Part shown: in pieces, positions 54,029 through 63,782 of the stretch
How positions within the stretch are numbered: the first letter of the stretch is position 1
How the letters are laid out: the number at the start of each line of letters is the position of its first letter
NCBI GenBank assembly: GCA_019689975.1
Contig: JADGGK010000004.1
Location: forward strand, 1 to 64,000
Length of the DNA stretch: 64,000 nucleotides
DNA from: Pseudolabrys sp.
Lineage (GTDB): Bacteria > Pseudomonadota > Alphaproteobacteria > Rhizobiales > Xanthobacteraceae
Direction: 5' to 3'
The notes under the pieces: model-generated
What the model saw: only the letters and a program-made list of their open reading frames with translations
Told to the model about the DNA's origin: nothing
Database searches by the model: none
Position numbers and translations under genes: made by a program

Positions 54029-55201
54029 ATGATCGAACTTGCCCCGCACCTTGGCAGCATGCTCAAGCTGCCGATGCCGCGCTTCTCCCGAGCGGAAATG
54101 GGCCGCCGGCGTGCGGCGGTCGAAACGCTGCTGTCTGCGCACGAGTGCGATCACCTCGTCTTTTGCGGCGCCAACCGCGTCGGCTCGGCCGTGCAGTGGT
54201 TGACGCAATGGCCGGTCACCGCCGAGGCCGTCGGCGTGCTGACCCCGGGCCGACGCGACATGCTGTTCGTGCAATACATCAACCACGTGCCGCAGGCGCG
54301 CCTCGTAGCCGACGAAGCAGACGTGGCCTGGGGCGGCGAGTCCTCGATCGCCGCGGCGGTCGGCGTGCTGGAGAAGCGCGGTGCGCGACGGGGTCGCGTC
54401 GCAACCCTCGGTCTCCTGAGCGCGGCACAGCATGCGGCGCTGGCGGAAAAATTCGGCCGCCTCGAATCGCTCGATCGCGATTATCTCCGCCTGCGTCAGG
54501 TGAAGTCCGCCGAGGAACGCGACTGGCTGCGCATCGGCGCATATTTTTCCGATCTTGGCATGCAAGCGCTCCGCGCCGCGATCAGGCCCGGCGTCAGCGA
54601 ACGCGAGCTCGCCGATGCGGTCGAGCGTGCCTATGTCGGGCAGGGCGGCACGACGGGGATCCATTACATCGGAACGACGTCGATGGCGGCGCCCGATCTT
54701 GCCGTGCCGCGCCAGTTTCCCACCACCCGGCGCCTGCAGGAAGGAGATGTGATCGTGGCGGAGATCACGGCCACATTCTGGGATTATCCGGGGCAGGTGC
54801 TGCGCAGTTTCGCGCTCGGTGAACCGACCGCGCTCTATCGCGATCTGCATGCCGTCGCCGACGCGGCATTCGACGCGGTCGTGGCCGTATTGAAGGCCGG
54901 GGCGGTGCCGGCGGAAGTGATCGAAGCGGCCGGCGTGATCGAGGATGCAGGCTTCACCATCATCGACGATCTCCTGCACGGCTACGGGGGCGGTTACCTG
55001 CCGCCGATCCTCGGCAGCCGCAGCCGGCCGGCCGGGCCGGTTCCGGAGGAGCCGTTCCGCGCCGGGCAGACGGTGGTGGTGCAGCCCAACGTCGTCACCC
55101 GCGACCATGCCGCAGGCGTGCAGACGGGGGAAATGGTGATGATAACGGACACCGGCGTCGAGCGGCTGCATGCCATGCCGCGCGGGTTCGCGCAGCTCTG
55201 A
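54029..55201 (+). CDS. M24-family metallopeptidase (Xaa-Pro peptidase-like)
   Basis: YLRLRQVKSAEERDWLRIGAYFSDLGMQALRAAIRPGVSERELADAVE; VIVAEITATFWDY; C-terminal G..HGYGGGYLPP. Confidence 0.88.
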   Translation: MIELAPHLGSMLKLPMPRFSRAEMGRRRAAVETLLSAHECDHLVFCGANRVGSAVQWLTQWPVTAEAVGVLTPGRRDMLFVQYINHVPQARLVADEADVAWGGESSIAAAVGVLEKRGARRGRVATLGLLSAAQHAALAEKFGRLESLDRDYLRLRQVKSAEERDWLRIGAYFSDLGMQALRAAIRPGVSERELADAVERAYVGQGGTTGIHYIGTTSMAAPDLAVPRQFPTTRRLQEGDVIVAEITATFWDYPGQVLRSFALGEPTALYRDLHAVADAAFDAVVAVLKAGAVPAEVIEAAGVIEDAGFTIIDDLLHGYGGGYLPPILGSRSRPAGPVPEEPFRAGQTVVVQPNVVTRDHAAGVQTGEMVMITDTGVERLHAMPRGFAQL

Positions 55202-55376
55202 GGGGTGATGCGCTGCGCCGGGGCTGGATCGTCGCCGGCCGCACGGACCCGTTTGCCGCGGGATCGGCGGCGCGGCCCGAACCGGGGCACGGCGGGCGCA
55301 TCGGCGCATGATGCCGGAATGCGGGTGCCGGTCCCGGGTGGCAACAGGCGCCGCCAAGTGTCGAACGGGTCGCCCT

Positions 55377-56435
55377 TCAGCGCAACTGTTCCTTCATCCA
55401 ATCCGCGCTTTGCGAGCGCCAGCGATAGGCGCGGTTGGTCGCGATATGATTGCCGTCCTCGATCAGCATCAGCGTGACCGGACCCTTGGCCTCGCGCGCC
55501 AGGCGCTCGGCATCCGCCGCCGGCACGATGCGGTCGCGGCGGCCGTTCACGATGAAGAGCGGGCAGGAAATCTTGTGCGCCACGCCCTCGAGCGACAGGC
55601 TGCGGGCCGCCGCCCTCGCTTCCTCCTGCGTCTTGCAATGGCTGCGCACGCGGAACGCTTCGCGCGTGAGATCCGGCAACCCGTCCCAGGCCGCACCCCA
55701 ATCGAACGGACCGCCGAGGGCGATGCAGGCCCTGATGCGCTTGTCGAAGGCGGCGGCGCGCGGCGCGTAGTAGCCCCCGAGGCTCACGCCCCACATGCCG
55801 ATGCGCGCGCCATCCAGATCCCGACGCTGCTGCACGTAGTCGATGACGGCCGCTGCCGGCACTTCATAATCGCCGCGAATGGCGAGGTCGTATTGCGCCT
55901 CGCCCTGGCCGGGTCCCTCGAAGATCAGGGTTGCCATGCCCCGGGCAAGAAACGGCGCTTCATAGGCGTCGCCTTCCTCTTTGGTCGAATCGAGGCCGAG
56001 CGCCATGATGACCACGGGCGGCTTGTCGATCCCGGAAGGCTTACGCAGGATGCCGGGGAGCGTCCTGCCCTCATAGGGGATCTCCACGCGTTCTCCCGGC
56101 GGCCGCAAATGGGCGAGTGCCGCCTGCCGACAGGCCACGCCTTTCATGTGCGCGGCCTTCATTTGCGGCAGATCGTGGACGAACAGGAACGAGGCAAAGT
56201 GATAATAGACGCCGGCGCGTTGCAGGCATTCGCCGGCAGTGAGCCTGTGCCCCCGCGCTAGCGCCTCGCGACCGAGCTGCTCGTGGTGGGTGGCGCGCGC
56301 GGACCAGGCGGCACACCAGTCGTCGTAGCTCTGCAGGCCTTCGGTAATCTCCTCGAAATCGGCCAGCACCACGCCGTTGGCGACGAAACGCGGTTTCCAG
56401 TGGGTGATCGCGGTTTGCACACGAGCGTCAGGCAT
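55377..56435 (-). CDS. Alpha/beta hydrolase, 2,6-dihydroxypseudooxynicotine hydrolase-like
   Basis: LIFEGPGQGEAQYDLAIRGDYE; IGMWGVSLGGYYAPRAAAFDKRIRACIALGGPFDW nucleophile elbow GVSLGG; helical N-terminal extension. Confidence 0.85.
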   Translation of the reverse strand: MPDARVQTAITHWKPRFVANGVVLADFEEITEGLQSYDDWCAAWSARATHHEQLGREALARGHRLTAGECLQRAGVYYHFASFLFVHDLPQMKAAHMKGVACRQAALAHLRPPGERVEIPYEGRTLPGILRKPSGIDKPPVVIMALGLDSTKEEGDAYEAPFLARGMATLIFEGPGQGEAQYDLAIRGDYEVPAAAVIDYVQQRRDLDGARIGMWGVSLGGYYAPRAAAFDKRIRACIALGGPFDWGAAWDGLPDLTREAFRVRSHCKTQEEARAAARSLSLEGVAHKISCPLFIVNGRRDRIVPAADAERLAREAKGPVTLMLIEDGNHIATNRAYRWRSQSADWMKEQLR

Positions 56436-56481
56436 GGGCGACGATCCTCGCAGTTTTCCTCTATTGGCGTCTCCGGGGGTG

Positions 56482-57294
56482 TCAGCTTTTTTCGTCGCGC
56501 CGATACCAGGGCATGAAGCGTCGCGTCGCCTCCTGTACCAGCACCTCGAAACCGACGCCGAACGCGGCGAGCAGAAGCACGCCGACGAAGGCTTCGTTGT
56601 GGTGATAGCTGCGCGAATTATAGAGGATGAAATAGCCGAGCCCGCCGACCGAAAGGAAGAACTCGGACACGACCGCCCCGATCAGGGCGCGCCCCGCGGC
56701 AAGGCGGAAGCCGGCGAGCAGATAGGGCGTGGCCGCCGGCAGGACGATGTCGGTCATCACGCGCATCGGAGTTGAACGGAACGACCGCGCAACTTCGAGA
56801 TACTCGCGCGGAACCGACCGGGCCCCATCGGCGACATTGACGATGATGGAAAAAATCGCCGCAAAGATGATCGTGGCGATGCGCGCGGCGCCGGAATAGC
56901 CGAACCAAAGCGAGAACAGAGGCAAAACGATAATCATCGGCATGGCGTAGAAGCCGTTGATGTAGTGCCGCAGGATGCGCTCGATCACGAGGCTGCGACC
57001 CATCATGAGGCCGATCGCGGTGCCCGCTACAAGCGCCGCCGCAAGACCTTCGGCGACCGCAGTCAGCGTGATCGCCGTGGCGTCAAGAAACGCCGGATCG
57101 ACGACGACGCGCGGAATCGCCGTCAGCACGGTGGTCGGTTTGGCGACATAGGCCGGCGCGAAGGCGCGCACGACGATTTCCCACGCCAACGCAATCGTCA
57201 ATCCGGCAAGCAGCCGCGGCACCAACGTGCCGTGCGCTATCGTCCTTGTCGTGCGCGCCGTGGATGCCAATGCCGGGATTGCCGTTTCGCTCAT
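56482..57294 (-). CDS. ABC transporter permease (SsuC/TauC-like) 1
   Basis: BPD permease pattern PMIIVLPLFSLWFGYSGAARI; ADGARSVPREYLEVARSF..P.R..TDIVLPAATPYLLAGFRLA.GRALIGAVVSEFF. Confidence 0.93.
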   Translation of the reverse strand: MSETAIPALASTARTTRTIAHGTLVPRLLAGLTIALAWEIVVRAFAPAYVAKPTTVLTAIPRVVVDPAFLDATAITLTAVAEGLAAALVAGTAIGLMMGRSLVIERILRHYINGFYAMPMIIVLPLFSLWFGYSGAARIATIIFAAIFSIIVNVADGARSVPREYLEVARSFRSTPMRVMTDIVLPAATPYLLAGFRLAAGRALIGAVVSEFFLSVGGLGYFILYNSRSYHHNEAFVGVLLLAAFGVGFEVLVQEATRRFMPWYRRDEKS

Positions 57295-57356
57295 CGCGCA
57301 CCCCGGCCGTGTTCGTTCCGAGCACGACGTCGGTTTGCCCGCGCGCGGCTCATGCG

Positions 57357-58178
57357 TCACTGTCTCCATCGTGCGAAGTGATGCTCGATCATCAGTCCGA
57401 CCCGCATCAACCCAACGCCGATCAGCCCGATGACGAAAATCGAGGCGAAAACCCCGCCGGTATCGAAATTCTGCGAGGCGCCCATGATAAGTTGGCCGAG
57501 ACCGGTCGAGGAAAGAAAGAACTCCGCTGCGACCATGCCGACCAAGGCGCGGCCGATGGCCTGGCGCACGCCGGTCATTATGAAGGGAAGCGTATAGGGC
57601 AGCATCACCTCGCGCCACAGCGCCCATTCGCGCGAACGAAACGATCGCGCCACCTCGATCAGCTCCGGCCTGATGCTGCGCGCGCCCTCGATGGTGTTGT
57701 AGAGAACCGGGAACACAGCGAAGAGGAACACGACCAGCACCTTCGGCGCGAAGCCGAAGCCCATGATCGAGAGAATAAAGGGGATCAGCGCCACCATCGG
57801 CGTGGCGTAGAGGATCATGATGTAGGGTTCGACGCCGACGCGCAACGTGCGCACGCGCGCGAGCAGAAGGCCGAGTGGGGCGCCGATCGCGACCGCAATC
57901 ACGAACCCGGTCATGAAGAGCTGAGCCGAATCCAGCAACTGTGTCAGAAAGTCGCCACTGCGGACGAGCTGCCACAGTCGCAGCACCGTTTCCGAGAACG
58001 GCACCATGAATGCCTGACTCGTGTTGCGACCGACGATCTCCCACGACGCGATGCCGGCGGCAAGGCTCAGCCAGAAGGGCGCATGGCGACGGATGGTGCT
58101 GTTCACGGTAACGTCACGTCCCCTCTTCGCGGATCGCCTCTTGCCTTTGGTCAAAGGCGGCGCCGCGTCCGTTTGCAC
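57357..58178 (-). CDS. ABC transporter permease (SsuC/TauC-like) 2
   Basis: TPMVALIPFILSIMGFGFAPKVLVVF; EGARSIRPELIEVARSFRSREWALWREVMLPYTLPFIMTGVRQAIGRALVGMVAAEFF. Confidence 0.93.
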   Translation of the reverse strand: MQTDAAPPLTKGKRRSAKRGRDVTVNSTIRRHAPFWLSLAAGIASWEIVGRNTSQAFMVPFSETVLRLWQLVRSGDFLTQLLDSAQLFMTGFVIAVAIGAPLGLLLARVRTLRVGVEPYIMILYATPMVALIPFILSIMGFGFAPKVLVVFLFAVFPVLYNTIEGARSIRPELIEVARSFRSREWALWREVMLPYTLPFIMTGVRQAIGRALVGMVAAEFFLSSTGLGQLIMGASQNFDTGGVFASIFVIGLIGVGLMRVGLMIEHHFARWRQ

Positions 58179-58338
58179 GACCTAAGCCGGCAAGTTTAAG
58201 CGCGTCGCGCGGCCAGGCAATGTTCGCTGCCAGAGAATATCCGCGGCCACGGCGGAAACGCGGCGATGCCGCGGCCGCGGGCAGATTGCCGGTATTGACC
58301 TGCGTCGCCGCGCGGCTGCCATCCCGGCGCGGCGCGTA

Positions 58339-59343
58339 TCACTTCACCATCGCATTGGCGTCCTTCCAGACGCTTTCGTCGACGAGCTGAGCATATGTCA
58401 CCGGCTCCTTGTCGGGTTTGATCGCGCCGATTTTCTTCATCAGCGCCGCCACCGCCTCGATCTTGTTGCGCGGCAGGCCATTGTCTTTCGCGGCCCAGAA
58501 GTCGATCGCCAGGAATTCCTTGAGCGCGGCCTTGCAGACCTCCTTGCTGTGTCCGGTGACGGTCGCGATCTCCGCTACCGCGTCCGCATTCTTCGGGTCT
58601 TGCATGAAATGCGCGGCCTCGATGAAGCCGGCGAGGGCGCGCACATAAGCGTCACGATTGGCCGCGAGTTTGTCCTTGCGCACGACGAGAATCAGGTAGT
58701 GGCTCGTCGGATTTGTGTTCTTCATCGCCAGAAGTATGTGCAGTTTCTTGCCTTGGTGTTCGATCTCGGCAAGATCGTCGAGATGCAGGACGGCATAGTG
58801 CAGGCGGCCCGCCAGCAGCGCCGGGCCGGAGGTGGAGCCGAGCGCCACCTGCTTGATCTGCTCGATTTTGACGTCCTTGCAGCCGCCGGCAAGCATGGAG
58901 CGCAACGCCACGGAACGCGCGCCGCCGATCGAGTCGACCCCCACCTCCTGCCCGGCGAGGTCCTTGCACGTCTTGCCTTCTTCCGTGGTGCCGACCACCC
59001 AGTCCGGATTCGGCATGCCGTAGATTGCGACCAGCGGCACGCCGGCATTGGATACTTGATTGATCACCGGTGGAGTCGGCGACCAGGACATGTCGATGTC
59101 GCCTGCAACCACGGCACGGGCGGCCGCCGTGCCGTTATCCATCGCGCGGATTTCAACATCGACACCGTGCTTCTTGAAGAAACCCTCTTTTTCGGCGACG
59201 TGGGCGATGGTGACGGAGAAAATCGGCGGAATTCCGGGAAGCCCGATCGTGAGCTTCTTGGATTGTGCATTCGCGGGCAGAGCTGCGGCAGAGGCAGCCA
59301 GGACCGCCGCCGCCGCGACCCATCGTGTCATTCCAGTGCGCAT
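58339..59343 (-). CDS. ABC transporter substrate-binding protein (NMT1/THI5/SsuA-like)
   Basis: Signal peptide; LTIGLPGIPPIFSVTIAHVAEKEGFFKKHGVDVEIRAMDNGTAAARAVVAGDIDM. Confidence 0.93.
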   Translation of the reverse strand: MRTGMTRWVAAAAVLAASAAALPANAQSKKLTIGLPGIPPIFSVTIAHVAEKEGFFKKHGVDVEIRAMDNGTAAARAVVAGDIDMSWSPTPPVINQVSNAGVPLVAIYGMPNPDWVVGTTEEGKTCKDLAGQEVGVDSIGGARSVALRSMLAGGCKDVKIEQIKQVALGSTSGPALLAGRLHYAVLHLDDLAEIEHQGKKLHILLAMKNTNPTSHYLILVVRKDKLAANRDAYVRALAGFIEAAHFMQDPKNADAVAEIATVTGHSKEVCKAALKEFLAIDFWAAKDNGLPRNKIEAVAALMKKIGAIKPDKEPVTYAQLVDESVWKDANAMVK

Positions 59344-59380
59344 CGTGAATCCTCCCTCCTTATGCCGTGTCGTTTTGCGT

Positions 59381-60211
59381 TCAGCGTTCCAGCTGGAATT
59401 CGGCCTCTCGCGCCTCGTGCATCAGCGTGCTCCATACGCGCTCACGCAATTCTGCGAAGCGCGGTTCGCGCAGCGTCGCGCGCGTGCGCGGATGCGGCAG
59501 ATCGATTGTGATCGTCTCATGGATGGTCGACGGTCTACCCTTGAGCACGATCACCCGGTGTCCCAGGAGGACCGCCTCCTCGATCGAATGCGTCACGAAG
59601 ATCATGGCGGTCGGCCGCTGTTCCCAGATGCGCAACAGTTCAAACTGCAGGATTTCCCGCGTCTGCGCATCGACGGCGGCGAAGGGCTCGTCCATCAACA
59701 GCACGCTTGGTTCGAGCGCGAGCGCCCGCGCCAGCCCGCAGCGCTGCTGCATCCCTCCCGACATCTGGTAGGGATAGGCTTGCTCGAAACCGGCGAGGCC
59801 GACCATCTTGATGAAATCAGGCACCTTGCGCTCGATTTCCGACCTTGATGCACCGGCCATGCGCAGCCCGTAGGCCACGTTCTCGAACACGGTCTTCCAG
59901 GGAAACAGCCCGAAGTGCTGGAACACCATGGCCACGCCGGCAATCGGTTCGCTGATGCGCTCGCTGCCAACCCAGATTTCGCCGGCATCATGCGGCAACA
60001 GGCCGTCCACGCAGCGCAGCAGCGTCGTCTTGCCGCAGCCCGACGGGCCGACCACGGCGAGAATCTCTCGTTCACCGACCTCGAAGTCGATGTTGCGGAA
60101 AACCTCGAGCGCGCCGTAGCGTTTGCCGAGACCCTTGACGCGGATGCGGGGTGTGGCGTGCTGCGGCGCGAGGGAGGTCTGGCCACCCCTTGTCACGGCT
60201 TGGTGTGTCAC
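59381..60211 (-). CDS. ABC transporter ATP-binding protein (SsuB/TauB-like)
   Basis: AVVGPSGCGKTTLLRCVDGL; YQMSGGMQQRCGLARALALEPSVLLMDEPF; FVTHSIEEAVLLGHRV; GTG start overlapping the upstream TGA. Confidence 0.93.
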   Translation of the reverse strand: MTHQAVTRGGQTSLAPQHATPRIRVKGLGKRYGALEVFRNIDFEVGEREILAVVGPSGCGKTTLLRCVDGLLPHDAGEIWVGSERISEPIAGVAMVFQHFGLFPWKTVFENVAYGLRMAGASRSEIERKVPDFIKMVGLAGFEQAYPYQMSGGMQQRCGLARALALEPSVLLMDEPFAAVDAQTREILQFELLRIWEQRPTAMIFVTHSIEEAVLLGHRVIVLKGRPSTIHETITIDLPHPRTRATLREPRFAELRERVWSTLMHEAREAEFQLER

Positions 60212-60867
60212 TCGGCAGCCTGCGCGGCGGGTTTGGGGGCAAGCTTCGCCCAATAATCGGGCGCCTGCTTGGAGCGCCTGAGCGCTTCCGCGGTCTCGAA
60301 ACCAGGAGCCATCGAGGCATCCGTTCCGGCCATGACCTGGTGGTGCTCGATATTGAGCGTACGCAGCCAGCGCTGCTGGCCCATCGTGATGGCGATGAAA
60401 TACCCGATTTCGACCAGTTCGGCTTCGCTGAAATGCTTGTGCAGGCGCTCCCACAATTCGTCCGTGGCCGGCAGATCCCAGGTAATGGCCTCGGCATAGG
60501 CGAGCGCGGCCTTCTGTCGCTCGTCGTAACGCGGCGAACTTTCGAAGTTCATGAGGTCGGCGTAGTCCTCCTCCTTCAATCCGGCCCGCGCCGCCTTCAT
60601 GGAACGTTGGTTGCCGCAGAACTCGCACACGACCGAGCGCGAGACGTAGATCCGGCACAGCTCCTTGATGGTATGGTCGGCGATCCCGTTCTTGAACACG
60701 TCCCGCCAGGTGTTGGCGAAGGACCAGAAAACCGCGGGTACATGCGCACGGATCGCCTGGCTTTCGGGCCGCGGGGTCCCCTCGCGGGCGCAGCGTTCGA
60801 ACTCCGCCCGCATGGCAGGGTCCGTTACGGTGGCGGGATCGACATAGCTAATGCGGGGTTTCGACAT
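60208..60867 (-). CDS. Carboxymuconolactone decarboxylase/AhpD-like protein
   Basis: IKELCRIYVSRSVVCEFCGNQRSMKA CxxC; ALAYAEAITWDLPATDELWERLHKHFSEAELVEI. Confidence 0.9.
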   Translation of the reverse strand: MSKPRISYVDPATVTDPAMRAEFERCAREGTPRPESQAIRAHVPAVFWSFANTWRDVFKNGIADHTIKELCRIYVSRSVVCEFCGNQRSMKAARAGLKEEDYADLMNFESSPRYDERQKAALAYAEAITWDLPATDELWERLHKHFSEAELVEIGYFIAITMGQQRWLRTLNIEHHQVMAGTDASMAPGFETAEALRRSKQAPDYWAKLAPKPAAQAAE

Positions 60868-61320
60868 TGCTGCAACCTCCCTTCTCATCGTCATTGTTTT
60901 GTCGCCAACGATTTAACGACTGCGGTCGCGACGGGCGGCGTGGGTCCGTTCGGCTATGTTGCCGCAACGGCGTCGAGCGGGCAACGGTGGGGTGGACTTC
61001 GTCGATCCGCGGCCGCGCGGCACAACCGGTCATTTCGGCGCCGCGGGGGCGACGCTGGTGCCGCTGCCGCGCCCGCGCGTCGGCCCGCGCCCGGTTGCCG
61101 GCGCCGCAGATTTACGTCGCGGTATTGTTAATCGAATCGACCACGCTCCATCCAATGCGGTGCATTCGCGATACCGATCATCAACGATAGCCGTTGAGGG
61201 CCTTTTCAGCATAGCTCGAATTGCATCTCGCATTTTAAGGATTGAATACCTCCTCGTTCCCTAGTGTCGGCGACACACAGATACGCGCACCGAGCGGCGC
61301 GTTCGGATGGGGCAGTCGTC

Positions 61321-62184
61321 GTGCGTGCCAGCACCATTGTCATGACCGGAGTTGCCATCGTCTTCGGCCTGCTTGCGGTATTCGTCGCCCAGATCTGGCT
61401 GAACAACCAGGCGAACAAGCGAGCACAGGCGATCGCGACCGATAACAAGCCCGTGGCCACGCAAACCATCGTGGTCGCCAAGCAGCCGTTGCGTTTCGGT
61501 ACCGAGCTCACGGCCTCGATGTTGCAGGAAGTGCCATGGCCGTCCAAGTCGGTGCCTGCGGGCGCGTTCGCCAAGATTGCCGACTTGCTCTCCGGCGGAC
61601 GACGGGTAGTGCTGACCGCGATCGAACCGAACGAGCCGGTGCTGGCGCTCAAGATCACGGGCCCAGGCGAGCGCGCGACCCTTTCCGCTCTCGTGCACAA
61701 AGGCATGAAAGCGGTGACCATCCGTGTCAACGACGTGGACGGCGTCGGCGGTTTTGTCATGCCCGGTGACCACGTCGACGTCGTCATGACCCGCCAGCTC
61801 GACAAGGGCTCGGCCGTGTCCGAGGTGGTGCTGCAGAACACGCGCGTATTGGCGATCGACCAGAATGCGGACGAGCGCATCGGCAAGGCCACGGTGGCAA
61901 AATCGGTCACGCTCGAAGTCGACACGGTGCAGGCGCAGAAGCTTTGGTTGGCCGCATCCGTCGGCACGCTGTCGTTGCTGCTACGCAAAGCCGGTGAAAC
62001 GGCGCAGATCAAGACGCGCAAGATAACGCTCAATGATTTGAACGGCGATGAGGCGGCAAATTCCGATCGCACCACGACGACGGTCGTCGTGACGCGAGCG
62101 TCCGCCAAACAATCCTACACGGTGCCGGTCGAGGCCAATGTCGCCTCGTCCGATGCGGATTATCGGAGGCAGGCAGTCCGGTAG
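61321..62184 (+). CDS. cpaB: Flp/Tad pilus assembly protein CpaB
   Basis: Single TM plus SAF domain: VVAKQPLRFGTELTASMLQEVPWP; LKITGPGERATLSALVHKGMKAVTIRVNDVDGVGGFVMPGDHVDVVMTR; GTG start. Confidence 0.95.
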   Translation: MRASTIVMTGVAIVFGLLAVFVAQIWLNNQANKRAQAIATDNKPVATQTIVVAKQPLRFGTELTASMLQEVPWPSKSVPAGAFAKIADLLSGGRRVVLTAIEPNEPVLALKITGPGERATLSALVHKGMKAVTIRVNDVDGVGGFVMPGDHVDVVMTRQLDKGSAVSEVVLQNTRVLAIDQNADERIGKATVAKSVTLEVDTVQAQKLWLAASVGTLSLLLRKAGETAQIKTRKITLNDLNGDEAANSDRTTTTVVVTRASAKQSYTVPVEANVASSDADYRRQAVR

Positions 62185-62225
62185 CGCGATTGTCTTAATC
62201 GAACCACGAGGGGACGGGGTGTGTC

Positions 62226-63782
62226 GTGAAGAGGAACGAATACGAGTCCGCTGGCTTTGGCATGCGGCATAAGGACAGCACGGGTGTTCCGGGGGGGTGG
62301 CTGCGTGATGCGGTAATCGCTCTGATGATCGCATTGGCGCTCGCGCTCGCCGGATTGGTGGTCGAGGCGCATGCGCAACAGCGCATCAAGTTCGAGGGCA
62401 CCGATCATACCGCGATGGTATCGGTCACCATCGGCAAATCGCAGGACGTGCGCACGGAGTCGAGTTTTGTCGACGTCACCGTCGGCGACCCCGAGATCGC
62501 CGACGTCAATCCGCTGACGGATCATACGCTGTCGATCCTGGGGAAAAAGATCGGTACCACGCGTGTATCGGTTTATGCCGAGGGCAAGAAGTTGATCGGG
62601 ATTTTCGATGTCGAGGTCACCTACGACGTCTCCCGGCTGACCAACGAGCTCAAGCGTCGTTTCCCGAATGCGAAGCTTCGTGCGTCTGCCGTCAACGGCC
62701 GGATCATGCTGTCGGGCGAAGCGCCCGATGCCGTGACGCTTGACCAGGCGGTGACGATCGCGCGTCAGTTTGTTCCCGGAGGGGGAATCATCAATGCGGT
62801 GTCGGTGATGGCGCCGCAGCAGGTTCTGCTCGAAGTCCGCTTCATTGAGATTGCGCGCAATGCCGGGCGCGACCTCGGCATCCAATGGAATCGATTCGGC
62901 GCCAATACGATCACCAATATCGGCAATCGTCAGCCGGCAAGCAACCTGCCGATCACCGCCTCGACCATAGCAGGAGAGACGGCGGCGGGAGTGATTTCCG
63001 GTGGTAATCCGTTCGGCTTCATGATCGGTCGCATCGTCGCGAGCGGCGTGTCGACCGACGTGTTGATCAATGCCCTCGAGGAGAAGGGTGTCGCGCGCAG
63101 CCTCGCCGAACCCAATCTGGTTGCGCTTTCCGGCGACACGGCGAGCTTTCTTGCCGGCGGCGAGTATCCGATTCCCGTAGCCGGGTCATTCGGCCAGGTC
63201 ACGGTGGATTACAAAAAATACGGGGTCGGCCTGGCATTTACGCCCACCGTACTGAGCCACGGTCTGATCAACATGAAAATCGAACCGGAGGTCAGCCAGC
63301 TCGACCTGACCCATACCGTCTCGGTTGCCGCCGGCATTTCCGTTCCGGCGTTGATCGTGCGTCGTGCATCTACCACGGTGGAATTGCGCGACGGGCAGAG
63401 CTTTGTCATCGGCGGCTTGCTTCAAACCGACAACCACAATCAGATCGAGCAATTGCCGTGGCTCGGCAGCGTGCCGGTGCTCGGCGCGTTGTTCTCTTCG
63501 AAGTCCTATCAGCAGAATCAGACCGATCTCGCGATCATCGTCACGCCGCACATCGTGCGCCCGGCGCGGCCCGGCGATGTGATAAAGGCGCCCACCGACG
63601 ACTCGGTCCCGCCCAACGATGTCGACTTCTTCCTCTTGGGTAAAACCGAACTCACCCATGAGGAAGCGAAGGCATTGACGCCCGCGCTCAAGCAAATCGC
63701 CGAAGCGGAGCAGCGGCCGCTCACGGGCCATATCCTCGATCTGCCCAAATCGATAGGGGTTTCCGATGCGGCGATCCATTGA
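62226..63782 (+). CDS. cpaC: Tad pilus secretin CpaC
   Basis: N-terminal pilus-secretin domain (KSQDVRTESSFVDVTVGDPEIADVNPLTDHTLSILGKKIGTTRVSVY); secretin signature; GSVPVLGALFSSKSYQQNQTDLAIIVTPHIVRP. Confidence 0.96.
   Translation: MKRNEYESAGFGMRHKDSTGVPGGWLRDAVIALMIALALALAGLVVEAHAQQRIKFEGTDHTAMVSVTIGKSQDVRTESSFVDVTVGDPEIADVNPLTDHTLSILGKKIGTTRVSVYAEGKKLIGIFDVEVTYDVSRLTNELKRRFPNAKLRASAVNGRIMLSGEAPDAVTLDQAVTIARQFVPGGGIINAVSVMAPQQVLLEVRFIEIARNAGRDLGIQWNRFGANTITNIGNRQPASNLPITASTIAGETAAGVISGGNPFGFMIGRIVASGVSTDVLINALEEKGVARSLAEPNLVALSGDTASFLAGGEYPIPVAGSFGQVTVDYKKYGVGLAFTPTVLSHGLINMKIEPEVSQLDLTHTVSVAAGISVPALIVRRASTTVELRDGQSFVIGGLLQTDNHNQIEQLPWLGSVPVLGALFSSKSYQQNQTDLAIIVTPHIVRPARPGDVIKAPTDDSVPPNDVDFFLLGKTELTHEEAKALTPALKQIAEAEQRPLTGHILDLPKSIGVSDAAIH

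Noticed and set aside
53693-55357. 554-aa minus-strand ORF opposite the M24 peptidase
   Set aside because: Antisense shadow; ends inside the lyase gene in the wrong frame.
59381-60658. 425-aa reading of the ABC ATPase ORF
   Set aside because: N-terminal 149 residues overlap the AhpD-like gene in another frame; the likely start is GTG at 60211.
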